Origin: Bryobacterales bacterium
GTDB lineage: Bacteria > Acidobacteriota > Terriglobia > Bryobacterales > Bryobacteraceae
NCBI GenBank assembly: GCA_003132905.1
Contig: PKZC01000460.1
Location: 1 to 48,011, forward strand
Direction: 5' to 3'
DNA: 48,011 nt
The notes beneath the pieces are model-generated. The model was not told the origin of the DNA, ran no database searches, and saw only the letters and a list, made by a program, of their open reading frames with translations. Shown here in pieces: positions 6,710-14,773 of this stretch (position 1 is its first letter; every line of letters begins with the position of its first letter). Both the position numbers and the translations under genes were made by a program.

Positions 6710-8776
6710 TCATGAAAGAATCGTCATGACAATCCCTGTCTCGGGCGGATTGTCGTAATACGCCGGGCGTTCGCCAACGGCCTGAAAACCCAGACCTTCG
6801 TACAGCCGACGGGCCGCGACATTGGATTCACGCACCTCCAGAAAGTGGGTCCCAGGCCAGCGGAAAAGCTCGGCCTGCAGCAATTCTGTGGCGATATGCA
6901 GACGCCGGAAATCGGGATGGATAGCGATGTTTAGGATCTCGCGCTCCTTATTGGCTACCGAGCGGGAAACCAAGAATCCGGCGATGCGAGGGCCCGCGAC
7001 GGCGACCTGACAATCGAAAGCGAGATAGTCCTGGGCTTGCCATTGGGACGATTCAGGAGCGGAGTGCTGGATTTCTGCCAGTTCGGCCAAGTCGCTCTCT
7101 TGGGCGGGGCGAATCTGGACGCGCGGTGGCATCAGATCACGCAGTAACGCACGCTGGCGCGCACCGATCTGACGCCAACCATAATTACGTTCCACATGTA
7201 CGCGGCCAGCCTCGGCGATCCGGCGGCGCAGCGTATGGTCTTGGAGCAGGGTCTGGATGGCTCGGGCAAAATCTTCCGGCTGGTCGGCAATCCAGACATT
7301 TACCGAATGATCGAGTGAGAGCCCCGCGCAGCCGGAGGAGGTAGAGACGACCGCGCGATCCATGGCCATGGCTTCCAGCACCTTGAGATTCGTTCCGGCC
7401 GAGACCAGCGTCGGCACGATGGCGAGGTTGGTTTCGACATAGAGGGGGCGGACGTCTGAGACGAATTCGAGCAGGTGGATGCGGTCGTCGGCAGGGATGG
7501 AGGCGAGCCCAGTGTATTCGCGCCAATAGAGCAACGGATCGGGGCCGGCGACTACAGTTAAAGTGATCTGGGAAGAACCTTGGCGCAGGATGGGCCACAC
7601 TTGTTCGACGAAAAACCGGTACGCGACGATGTTCGGAAAATGCCGGAAAGACCCGATGAAGAGCAGCCGTTCGCCAGGGCGCTCCATTTCGGGAGTAAAT
7701 CGCTCCAGATCGACGCCGTTAGGCATGACCGCAACATTCGGCTGATTCAGCAGCGCGCGATCCTGTTCCGACATGACCACCACCTTTCGGTAGCGGCGAA
7801 TCCATCGCTTCTCAAAGCGCTGCCAGCGCCAGTGGTCCCAGCGCGCCGGGAGGCCGGGCGAGCGGTCGCGAATCTGCCGGTACAAGGCAAAAGTAACGTC
7901 ATGCTCCACCAACACGTCGCCCGCATAGGGGGCGAGCATGGTGTATTCCACTTGCACGGCTTCGATCTTGTATTCGGCGCGGACGCGGGCGAGCGCTGCG
8001 ATCATCGCGGGGGAGCGAAACTCGTGGACTTCCGGAGGCGCGAGCGTGGACCAGCGGGGCTCGCGATAGCGCGGCTTGCCGGCCAGGATCACGCGCGCGC
8101 AAATGTTCAGGATGGGTTGCAGATCTTCGGCCGTTTCTGAATCGCCGAAAGCAAACAGAAAAATATCGAACTCGCTGGACATTTCGCGCAGCAGATTGAA
8201 GATTCGTACCGCGCCGCCGTGCGCAAGTGGGAACGGGAAATAAGGAGTAAGCACGGCCACGCGGCGACGGCGCGGAGACAATAGCCGTCCTTCGATCTCT
8301 TGGATGTTTGAGGGATAAACGGAGCGGTCTTTTTTCCAGGGAACCAGCCACTTCGGGCGAAGAAAAATGCGATCGAGCGGAACGCCTTTCACAAAAAGCC
8401 AGGAGGCGATTGGGGCTTGGAGGCTGAGGTGATGACGCTCCAGGCGCGCATTGTAGGCGAGGATCTTCGTGGGTGCGCGGAGAAACGCGGCGCGGCGCAG
8501 GGAACGGTATCGCGCATCGCCATCCAGTAATAGCGTTACTTGACCGATTCGATAAGCCCGAAAACGCTTGCGCAGGTGAAGATAGATTCCGAGCGTCGAC
8601 TGCGTACTGAAATCGGCTGGATTTACCAGCAAGTGCCGCCGATCCGGAACCAGCCGCTGGATTTCGGCGAACATGCGCTGGGCGAGCTCCGAATCGCCCG
8701 ACGCAAAAGTTACGACCACTGCTTCTGGATCTTTACCGAGCAACCGGAAGAGGAACTTCTTGAGCGCGAGCCTCAC
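6710..8776 (-). CDS. Three-part fusion: N-terminal GT-like domain, GT4 glycosyltransferase, RimI-like GNAT
   Basis: This 688-residue protein has three parts. Residues 1-165 look like an extra nucleotide-sugar/GT-B-like or unassigned domain (VVVTFASGDSELAQRM). Residues 170-545 form a family 4 glycosyltransferase (LTPYFPFPLAHGGAVRI, VVVMSEQD, MPNGVDLERF at 351-360, GTNLKVLEAMAM). Residues 552-688 form a GNAT acetyltransferase closely resembling RimI (EREILNIAIHPDFRR, FLEVRESNVAARRLYEGLGF), with E647 and Y659 at the positions expected for catalysis. The usual RRxGxA pyrophosphate loop reads RRLHIA, so a glycine is replaced by histidine. RimI acetylates ribosomal protein S18; acetylation of a sugar is an alternative role here. 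The GTG start directly abuts the upstream TPR gene's stop, implying coupling. Confidence 0.8.
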   Translation of the reverse strand: MRLALKKFLFRLLGKDPEAVVVTFASGDSELAQRMFAEIQRLVPDRRHLLVNPADFSTQSTLGIYLHLRKRFRAYRIGQVTLLLDGDARYRSLRRAAFLRAPTKILAYNARLERHHLSLQAPIASWLFVKGVPLDRIFLRPKWLVPWKKDRSVYPSNIQEIEGRLLSPRRRRVAVLTPYFPFPLAHGGAVRIFNLLREMSSEFDIFLFAFGDSETAEDLQPILNICARVILAGKPRYREPRWSTLAPPEVHEFRSPAMIAALARVRAEYKIEAVQVEYTMLAPYAGDVLVEHDVTFALYRQIRDRSPGLPARWDHWRWQRFEKRWIRRYRKVVVMSEQDRALLNQPNVAVMPNGVDLERFTPEMERPGERLLFIGSFRHFPNIVAYRFFVEQVWPILRQGSSQITLTVVAGPDPLLYWREYTGLASIPADDRIHLLEFVSDVRPLYVETNLAIVPTLVSAGTNLKVLEAMAMDRAVVSTSSGCAGLSLDHSVNVWIADQPEDFARAIQTLLQDHTLRRRIAEAGRVHVERNYGWRQIGARQRALLRDLMPPRVQIRPAQESDLAELAEIQHSAPESSQWQAQDYLAFDCQVAVAGPRIAGFLVSRSVANKEREILNIAIHPDFRRLHIATELLQAELFRWPGTHFLEVRESNVAARRLYEGLGFQAVGERPAYYDNPPETGIVMTILS

Positions 8777-10480
8777 TTATTGGAATTCGATGGAGGTGAC
8801 TTCGCCCGTCGTGTGGAGCTTGGCATCGGCCTTGACGTTGTAGTGAACCGTCACCTGGCGTGCGCCCTTCTGCGCCCCGCAAACCAGGGTTTGGTCGCCT
8901 CCGCCGCCGGTGGTGACTTTCGAAGGATCGGCCATCAAGAGCTGCACGCTTTTTCCGTCCGGGGTTTGAATCACCAGCCGCGCGCGCTGATCGAGGCAAT
9001 CCAACCGTTGGAAGACACCCTGCACACTGGGACCAGCTTTCGGCTCTTCATACCAGCCCTGCGGTTTGGGCGGCACTGCGCCATTGGGATTCATCTTTTT
9101 GCGGGCTGCGTCTTCAGATGCGTGAATGGCGGCTTCGCTCTGCGCTTTCACCCGTTCCAGATCGCGCTCCTGCTCGTCTTTAATGCGCTTGCGCTCGTCA
9201 GCCTCATAATCGAAACGCTTCTCTTCCACCTGCAAACGAACCTTATGGATATGCTCGCGCTCTTCGTCGGTGGCGGCGGCACGCTCGGCGCCTGCCCAGG
9301 CTTTCTGCGCTTCGGCGAAATCTTTGGCGACTATGTCGGTCTTCGCCAGCGCGGTCCAATAGTCGCTGTTACGCGGATCTAAGGCGCAAGCCTTTTTCAG
9401 CAGCGCCGCGCGTTGTTCAAGATGCTCTTTGTCGATGGCGGGGTCGATATCGGCCTGCTGAAAATACGGCTCGGCCCAGCGAGGATTCAACTCACCGGCC
9501 TTCTTTAACTGGTCGGCGTCGGATTGCAAGCGTCCCAGTTCCAGCCACGCGCGGGCGCTCTTGCTGCCGGCTTCGATGGCGTCTTTCAATTCGGTACGCG
9601 CCTGGCTATCCTTTTGGTCGTCGAGATCCATCAGCGCCATGCCTTCCAACGGCTCGGGTCCATGCAGCGCCTTGTACGCAGCGAGGGCTTCAGCAGTATG
9701 GCCGGCCGCGAGCAGCAGGTCCGCTTGCTCGATGCGCACATCTTCGGAAGCCAACTGAACGGGTTTGAAGTCGCGCGTCATGCTGAGCACGCGACCCGAG
9801 ATGAACGCGGTAAGAAAGTTGCCCGCCTTCAAATACGCGTCGACCTGCTGTTGAATTTGCGCGGTAGTTTTTTCGAAGGCGTTGTGGTAGGCGGCTTCAA
9901 AATCGCCACTTTGTTCGAGATTCGAAATCATCACGCTGGAACGGCCCGCGTATTCCGGATTCACGGTCACCAACTGCATGAGAGCCCAACCGGGGGAACG
10001 TTCGGCTGGAGGAACAGGCGCGCCCAGCGTGATACGCGGGCCATCGATCTGTACGGTGGAAACCAATTCCATCAATCCCTGCTCCACCTGCGGCGGAAGC
10101 CGATTGGTGTTTTCGTAGAGCAGCAGGCGCGCCAGCTCCTTCAGGTTGTCGGGCGAAAATCCGCCCGCTTCCGTGATGGCGGCCATACGGGCGTCGCGGC
10201 CTAACCGGAAGGGCTTGGGAGCGACGGGGATTTCGGCCGCATTCTTATAAATCAGCAAGTGGACGGGCCAAACCATGCGCATTTCCTGTTTTCCGGTTAT
10301 CACGCGCAAGGTCTCGCGAAACTGCTCCAGGTACATTAGCTTTTCGCGCGCGGGGCGGTCGCCGGCGTTGCTATACACTTCAAACGGACCGGACTTCAGG
10401 GCGATCCAGCGGTCGTCGGCAAGCGTCAAGTTGGGCAGCAGGACGGGCAGCAGCAGAAGAAGCGACAGCCGGGGCAGCAC
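8777..10480 (-). CDS. Secreted TPR protein with N-terminal peptidase-MA-like region
   Basis: This 567-residue protein has an N-terminal signal peptide (LPRLSLLLLLPVLLPNLTLA, cleavage about residue 21). The first 200 mature residues begin DDRWIALKSGPFEVYSN, a start shared by DUF1570/peptidase-MA-like proteins, but no HExxH zinc motif is visible, so peptidase activity is doubtful. Residues 240-400 contain tetratricopeptide-type helices (LLAAGHTAEALAAYKAL, SARAWLELGRLQ, DSYWTALAK-like repeats). A charged coiled-coil stretch (EKRFDYEADERKRIKDEQ, about 415-450) precedes a C-terminal beta-rich domain with two cysteines. It starts with GTG and is divergent from the M23 peptidase gene, with 46 bp between starts. 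The stop directly precedes the glycosyltransferase start. Confidence 0.7.
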   Translation of the reverse strand: MLPRLSLLLLLPVLLPNLTLADDRWIALKSGPFEVYSNAGDRPAREKLMYLEQFRETLRVITGKQEMRMVWPVHLLIYKNAAEIPVAPKPFRLGRDARMAAITEAGGFSPDNLKELARLLLYENTNRLPPQVEQGLMELVSTVQIDGPRITLGAPVPPAERSPGWALMQLVTVNPEYAGRSSVMISNLEQSGDFEAAYHNAFEKTTAQIQQQVDAYLKAGNFLTAFISGRVLSMTRDFKPVQLASEDVRIEQADLLLAAGHTAEALAAYKALHGPEPLEGMALMDLDDQKDSQARTELKDAIEAGSKSARAWLELGRLQSDADQLKKAGELNPRWAEPYFQQADIDPAIDKEHLEQRAALLKKACALDPRNSDYWTALAKTDIVAKDFAEAQKAWAGAERAAATDEEREHIHKVRLQVEEKRFDYEADERKRIKDEQERDLERVKAQSEAAIHASEDAARKKMNPNGAVPPKPQGWYEEPKAGPSVQGVFQRLDCLDQRARLVIQTPDGKSVQLLMADPSKVTTGGGGDQTLVCGAQKGARQVTVHYNVKADAKLHTTGEVTSIEFQ

Positions 10481-10526
10481 GATTAAATGTTAGCTCGACT
10501 GTTAGGTCAGGCGCGCGTTCCCTGTT

Positions 10527-11852
10527 ATGATCCGAAAAGCAATGGGCAAGATAATCGCTTTCGTAATGCTGGTTGCGTTAATCGGGACTCCGATTGCAAC
10601 ACTGTTTTTTCTGTCAGCGCACGCCAAGCTGGCTTTCGATCCGCAACCCACGAATATTGGGGTAAATACGCCGGTAACGGTTCGTGTGTCGGATCCGCAT
10701 GGAGTGCGCCGGTTCCGCGCGTCCATCGAACAGAATGGCACGAGCACGCCGCTGATGGAAACCAAGAATCCTTCGGACCGGTTGAAATTCTGGCTGGCGC
10801 AGGTTCCCGAGCAGGCGATTCGTTTTAACGCCGGCAGCAAGGAAGCGCCGAACCTGAAGGAAGGTAAAGCGCGGCTGGTAGTGGAGGCGCAATCGAACGA
10901 TTTCCGGGGCGAGACCGACACCATCGCATCGGACGTCGACGTGGTGCTGCGTCCGCCCTCTATTACCGCGGACGGTTTTCAGCACTACATCAATCAAGGC
11001 GGATCGGAGATGGTGCTCCTTACGCCGTCGGGTTCCTGGAACGAAGCCGGCGTGCGTGTGGCCAAGGATGCTTATCGCAGCTTTCCGATAACGGGGAGTT
11101 CGCAGCGGCTGGCGCTGTTCGCCTATCCGTGGGACACGCCGATTGATACCGCGCCGGTGGTGTTCGCGAAAAATTCCGCGGGCGGCGAGGCCACGGCGCG
11201 CTTCTGGTTCAAGATATTTCCGAAGAAATTCCGGATGCGCGATCTGCCCATCGACGATAAGTTTCTCGACAAAGTGGTGAATCAGATCGATCCCGGCGGG
11301 GCGGGCGATTTGTTGACGCGCTTCCTGAAGATCAATGGCGAGATGCGCCGCCAGAATAACAAGACGCTGGCCGACTTGCGGTTTAAGACGGCTGATAAAT
11401 TCCTGTGGACGGACTCGTTCCTGCAGCTAGCCAATTCCAAAGTGGAGTCCGAATTCGCCGACGTGCGCAGCTACATTTACAAAGGCAAGAAGGTGGATCA
11501 GCAGGTGCATCTGGGATTCGATCTGGCGGTTTCGGCGCATACGCCGGTGGTGGCGTCGAACGATGGCCGAGTGGTGTGGGCTGCACTACTGGGCATTTAT
11601 GGCAACTGCATCGTGGTGGATCACGGCTATGGGCTGCAATCGATTTATGGACACTTAAGTTCGATTGGCGTGAAGGAAGGCGACATGGTGAAACGCGGCC
11701 AGGAGATGGGCAAGAGCGGATCAACGGGGCTGGCGGGCGGCGATCATTTGCATTATTCGATGCAGGTGGAGGGCGTGGAAGTTAATCCGGTGGAATGGTG
11801 GGATGAACACTGGATCAAGGATCATGTGCAGAACCGCCTGAAGGGGCAGTGA
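10527..11852 (+). CDS. M23 family metallopeptidase (LytM domain), membrane-anchored
   Basis: The protein has 441 residues. An N-terminal hydrophobic segment (IIAFVMLVALIGTPIATLFFL, residues 9-29) is a signal anchor. The middle region (about 35-300) is unassigned and beta-rich. The C-terminal LytM domain carries the zinc ligands HLGFDLA (HxxxD) and GDHLHYS (HxH), with a conserved GNCIVVDHGYGLQSIYGHL block, so the enzyme should be an active peptidoglycan endopeptidase in the periplasm. Two possible starts exist, ATG 10527 and ATG 10542, and neither has a strong ribosome-binding site. It is convergent with the gene ending at 11872, with only 19 bp between stops and no terminator visible. Confidence 0.9.
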   Translation: MIRKAMGKIIAFVMLVALIGTPIATLFFLSAHAKLAFDPQPTNIGVNTPVTVRVSDPHGVRRFRASIEQNGTSTPLMETKNPSDRLKFWLAQVPEQAIRFNAGSKEAPNLKEGKARLVVEAQSNDFRGETDTIASDVDVVLRPPSITADGFQHYINQGGSEMVLLTPSGSWNEAGVRVAKDAYRSFPITGSSQRLALFAYPWDTPIDTAPVVFAKNSAGGEATARFWFKIFPKKFRMRDLPIDDKFLDKVVNQIDPGGAGDLLTRFLKINGEMRRQNNKTLADLRFKTADKFLWTDSFLQLANSKVESEFADVRSYIYKGKKVDQQVHLGFDLAVSAHTPVVASNDGRVVWAALLGIYGNCIVVDHGYGLQSIYGHLSSIGVKEGDMVKRGQEMGKSGSTGLAGGDHLHYSMQVEGVEVNPVEWWDEHWIKDHVQNRLKGQ

Positions 11853-11871
11853 CACTTTAGCGCCGAATTGG

Positions 11872-12858
11872 CTACTGGAACTGATAGCCCGGCTTCAGCT
11901 CACAGCGATACAGCTTCGTCTGATCCGCTCCCACCTGCAGAGTACATTCAGCCCACGATAGCTGGAGAGCCGGACCCAAGGGGAATACAATCACAGCGCC
12001 ATCGAGGTCGGCTTCGATGCTTGGCCCTTCGGCGGTGGAAGGCAAAGTGAAACTCATGGACTGCCCGTAGATGGCCGGATAGGCTTGACGAATTGCGTCG
12101 CTGGGCGTGGTGCGAGTGACTTCGGCTTCCACTAGAAACGTCGCGGTGTCGGACCAGTTGGTCACCTTCACGGTGATGGTGCGGCCGGCGGGAGGAATGG
12201 CTCCGGAATCGATCTTGGTGAAGGGGCACGGGCCGGCGATGCAGGAAACGCGCGCGTTCTGGAACTGCTGGCCTTCACCGGCGTCGATAGTAACCGCGCC
12301 ATTCGCGGCTTTCCATTTGCCGTCCGGCGAACAGGGAAACTGGCCCGCGCAGGGAACATCCCCCGTGTTCGGAACGGTGAACGTCTTGGCGGTGCTGCCG
12401 ACGTTGACGGTACTCGAACTCTTTTCCGAGTAACGGACCCGAACGTCCTTGACGGTGATGGCGCGCGCGCCCACGGGAACCGCCGACGGCGCGGGGACGG
12501 AAGTCATCCGCACGATGTACAGCTCGCCCGTCGTCCTGGAAGCGGTTTCCACCGGTTCATACCCGGGGTGCTGGAACGTCAGAGAAATGGGTTGTTCACG
12601 CCAGCCTCCGTTCGGCAGCTTGAGGCGGAAATGGCCCGATGTATCCGATACACTTTCGGCGCTTCGTTCGCCTTCGGTGGCCACGATCTTCACATTGGCA
12701 ATGGGGAGCTGCTTGCGCGGGTCCGCATCTTGCCGGAGAACTACGCCGGTGAGCGTTACGCTTGCATAGCGCGCGCGGAAAATCAGCGCTGTTGCTAAGA
12801 CACCGACAGCTACCGCTAGCGCGACCCAGATCCCCAACTTACCCGTTCTTGTTCCCAT
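11872..12858 (-). CDS. Membrane-anchored protein with carboxypeptidase-regulatory-like domain
   Basis: This 328-residue protein has an uncleaved-looking N-terminal membrane segment (LGIWVALAVAVGVLATALIF, residues 8-27). Residues 33-120 form a carboxypeptidase-regulatory-like/CNA-B-type beta domain (TLTGVVLRQDADPRKQLPI, SVSDTSGHFRLKLPNGG, SLTFQHPGYEPVE), which is very common in acidobacterial envelope proteins. The remaining 200 residues are beta-rich with paired cysteines (VPCAGQFPCSPDGKW, RVSCIAGPCPF) that may form disulfides outside the membrane. No enzyme motif is present. It faces the glycoamylase-like gene head-to-head with only 23 bp between start codons, so the two must share or overlap promoters. 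Confidence 0.65.
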   Translation of the reverse strand: MGTRTGKLGIWVALAVAVGVLATALIFRARYASVTLTGVVLRQDADPRKQLPIANVKIVATEGERSAESVSDTSGHFRLKLPNGGWREQPISLTFQHPGYEPVETASRTTGELYIVRMTSVPAPSAVPVGARAITVKDVRVRYSEKSSSTVNVGSTAKTFTVPNTGDVPCAGQFPCSPDGKWKAANGAVTIDAGEGQQFQNARVSCIAGPCPFTKIDSGAIPPAGRTITVKVTNWSDTATFLVEAEVTRTTPSDAIRQAYPAIYGQSMSFTLPSTAEGPSIEADLDGAVIVFPLGPALQLSWAECTLQVGADQTKLYRCELKPGYQFQ

Positions 12859-12881
12859 CCGCCGATTTCAGGATACTGAAA

Positions 12882-14177
12882 GTGGTGCCCAGCAGCCGAC
12901 TTACCCGCAGGAAGGTTCTTCAAGGAATGGCCGCCGGAGGTGCCTCGCTCGGCTGCATGACGGGCGCTCCTATCGCCGGCCCGAGCGCCGCGCTTTCGCC
13001 GCGAGACGACAGTTTCCTGGATGAAATTGAAAAGGCATGTTTCCTTTATTTCTGGGAGCAGGGCCATCCCGACACCGGATTGGTGAAAGACCGGTCGAAA
13101 GCCAACAGCTCCGACAGCAGCATCGTGGCCAGCATCGCGGCTACCGGCTTCGGCCTGACGGCGCTGTGTATCGGCGAGAAGCGCGGCTGGGTGTCCTACG
13201 AAGAAGCACGCGATCGAGTGATCATCACGCTTAACTTCCTGGCGCGGAAGATGCCCACGCACCGCGGATTCTTTTTCCACTGGGCCAACATCACCAGCGG
13301 CGAGCGGATCTGGGACGCGGAAGTTTCGTCGGTGGACACGGCTATTTTGTTGTGCGGCATGCTTACCGCCCGGCAACATTTTCGTTATGCGGAGATCACC
13401 CGGCTGGCATCTGAGATTTTCGCCCGCGTGGATTGGAGCTGGCTCTCGGAAGACACCATTCTTCTGCCGCACGGCTGGACGCCCGAGTTTGGATTCCTGC
13501 CCTATCGCTGGGATTACTACAGCGAGCTGATGATGATTTACTTGTTGGGCTTGGGATCTTCGTCGCATCCCTTGGCGCCGGACGCATGGAATGCGTGGAA
13601 GCGCACCACGTTTGAATACGACGGGCTGCGCTACATCGGGTCCTACGCGCCTCTGTTCGTGCATCAGTACTCGCAGGCCTGGTTCGATTTTCGCGGCAAG
13701 CGGGATCGCTACGCGGATTATTTCAAGAACTCGGCGATCGCCACCGAAGCGCATCGCCTGTTCTGCCTGGAATTGAGCAAACAATTTCCGGATTACAGCG
13801 ACGATCTGTGGGGCATCACGGCGTCGGATTCACAGAACGGTTATGTGGTGTGGGGTGGTCCGCCCGAGATGGGCCCGATTGATGGCACCGTAGCGCCCAG
13901 CGCCGCCGGGGGCTCATTGCCGTTTATGCCGCAGGCCACATTGCGGGTCTTGAAAAACATCCGAACGCGATACGGATCGCGCGCCTGGAGCCGCTATGGA
14001 TTCGTCAATGCGTTTAATCCGTTGAAGAACTGGTACGACACCGACGTAATCGCAATAGACACTGGTATCACGATGCTGATGGCCGAGAATCTGCGGACGG
14101 GATTTGTGTGGGAAACCTTCATGAAGAATCCCGAGGCGCAGCGCGGGCTGCAACGGGCCGGGTTCATGAATTACTAG
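12882..14177 (+). CDS. Glycoamylase-like (GH144-type) hydrolase, Tat-exported
   Basis: The protein has 431 residues from the chosen GTG start, which has AGGA 8 bases upstream. The reading frame stays open to 12762, but that extension would overlap the opposite gene. The N-terminus carries a Tat signal (SSRLTRRKVLQGMAAGGAS). The body matches the glycoamylase-like (alpha/alpha)6-barrel family: FLYFWEQGHPDTGLVKDRS, SIVASIAATGFGLTALCIGE, HRGFFFHWAN, EVSSVDTAILLCGML and DLWGITASDSQNGYVVWGGPP. Characterised members are endo-beta-1,2-glucanases of GH144, so a periplasmic beta-glucanase is likely, though substrate cannot be fixed from sequence. Its last 4 bases overlap the stop of the convergent methyltransferase gene. 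Confidence 0.85.
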   Translation: MVPSSRLTRRKVLQGMAAGGASLGCMTGAPIAGPSAALSPRDDSFLDEIEKACFLYFWEQGHPDTGLVKDRSKANSSDSSIVASIAATGFGLTALCIGEKRGWVSYEEARDRVIITLNFLARKMPTHRGFFFHWANITSGERIWDAEVSSVDTAILLCGMLTARQHFRYAEITRLASEIFARVDWSWLSEDTILLPHGWTPEFGFLPYRWDYYSELMMIYLLGLGSSSHPLAPDAWNAWKRTTFEYDGLRYIGSYAPLFVHQYSQAWFDFRGKRDRYADYFKNSAIATEAHRLFCLELSKQFPDYSDDLWGITASDSQNGYVVWGGPPEMGPIDGTVAPSAAGGSLPFMPQATLRVLKNIRTRYGSRAWSRYGFVNAFNPLKNWYDTDVIAIDTGITMLMAENLRTGFVWETFMKNPEAQRGLQRAGFMNY

Positions 14178-14773
14178 GAAAGTACGGCGACAAACCATTG
14201 GCCTGCGTGGAGCGTCCGGCCTGTTCCCGACTCGGAACTCAGGTCTTCCGGCGTGAAGTAGCGCTTGTAGACGACATGTCGCGATCCGTCGTTCAGCACG
14301 CGCTCTTGATGTTCTTCGGCCGGTACGTCGCCGCGTTGGGCCGCATCGACCAAGAGCATCGATTTTGAAACGCGACGAGCTTCGGACAGAAAACGTAGGC
14401 GAGCAGGCTGGTCGAGATGGCCGTAGAAATGCCCCATCATCAGGCAATCGAAGTGCTTCGATCGGAAAGGAAGCTGCAGTGCGTCGCCCCGAACAAATGC
14501 GCAGCGCGGCACTCTTTGGCGAGCCACCGCGAGCATGGACGCGCTTTGATCCAGGCCAATGACGTTTCCGCCCAAGCTGGCCGTGAGGAAGCCGGTACCG
14601 CAGGCAACATCGAGAACAGCACCAAAGGACAGCGCCGCGAGAGCCGCTTTCAAGGCTGCAAGTTCCTCCGTCCAGCCAGGGCGAACGCGCTGTTCGAACA
14701 GCCCCGTGCCCAAGTACCAATCGTCGTATTCCGGGGCTCGCCGATCGTAATAAACACGCTCGGTCTGCGTCAT
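14174..14773 (-). CDS. Class I SAM-dependent methyltransferase
   Basis: This 199-residue Rossmann-fold methyltransferase has motif I VLDVACGTGFLTASL (about residues 53-67), an acidic motif II near GNVIGLDQSASML, and a motif III/IV region FDCLMMGHFYGHLD. It belongs to the Methyltransf_11/25 type; the substrate is unknown. The ATG directly follows the TAA of the CHASE3 histidine kinase gene with no gap, so it is the last gene of the signalling operon. It could modify a receptor or metabolite linked to that signalling, but nothing in the sequence says so. It ends tail-to-tail with the glycoamylase-like gene, overlapping by 4 bp. Confidence 0.85.
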   Translation of the reverse strand: MTQTERVYYDRRAPEYDDWYLGTGLFEQRVRPGWTEELAALKAALAALSFGAVLDVACGTGFLTASLGGNVIGLDQSASMLAVARQRVPRCAFVRGDALQLPFRSKHFDCLMMGHFYGHLDQPARLRFLSEARRVSKSMLLVDAAQRGDVPAEEHQERVLNDGSRHVVYKRYFTPEDLSSESGTGRTLHAGQWFVAVLS

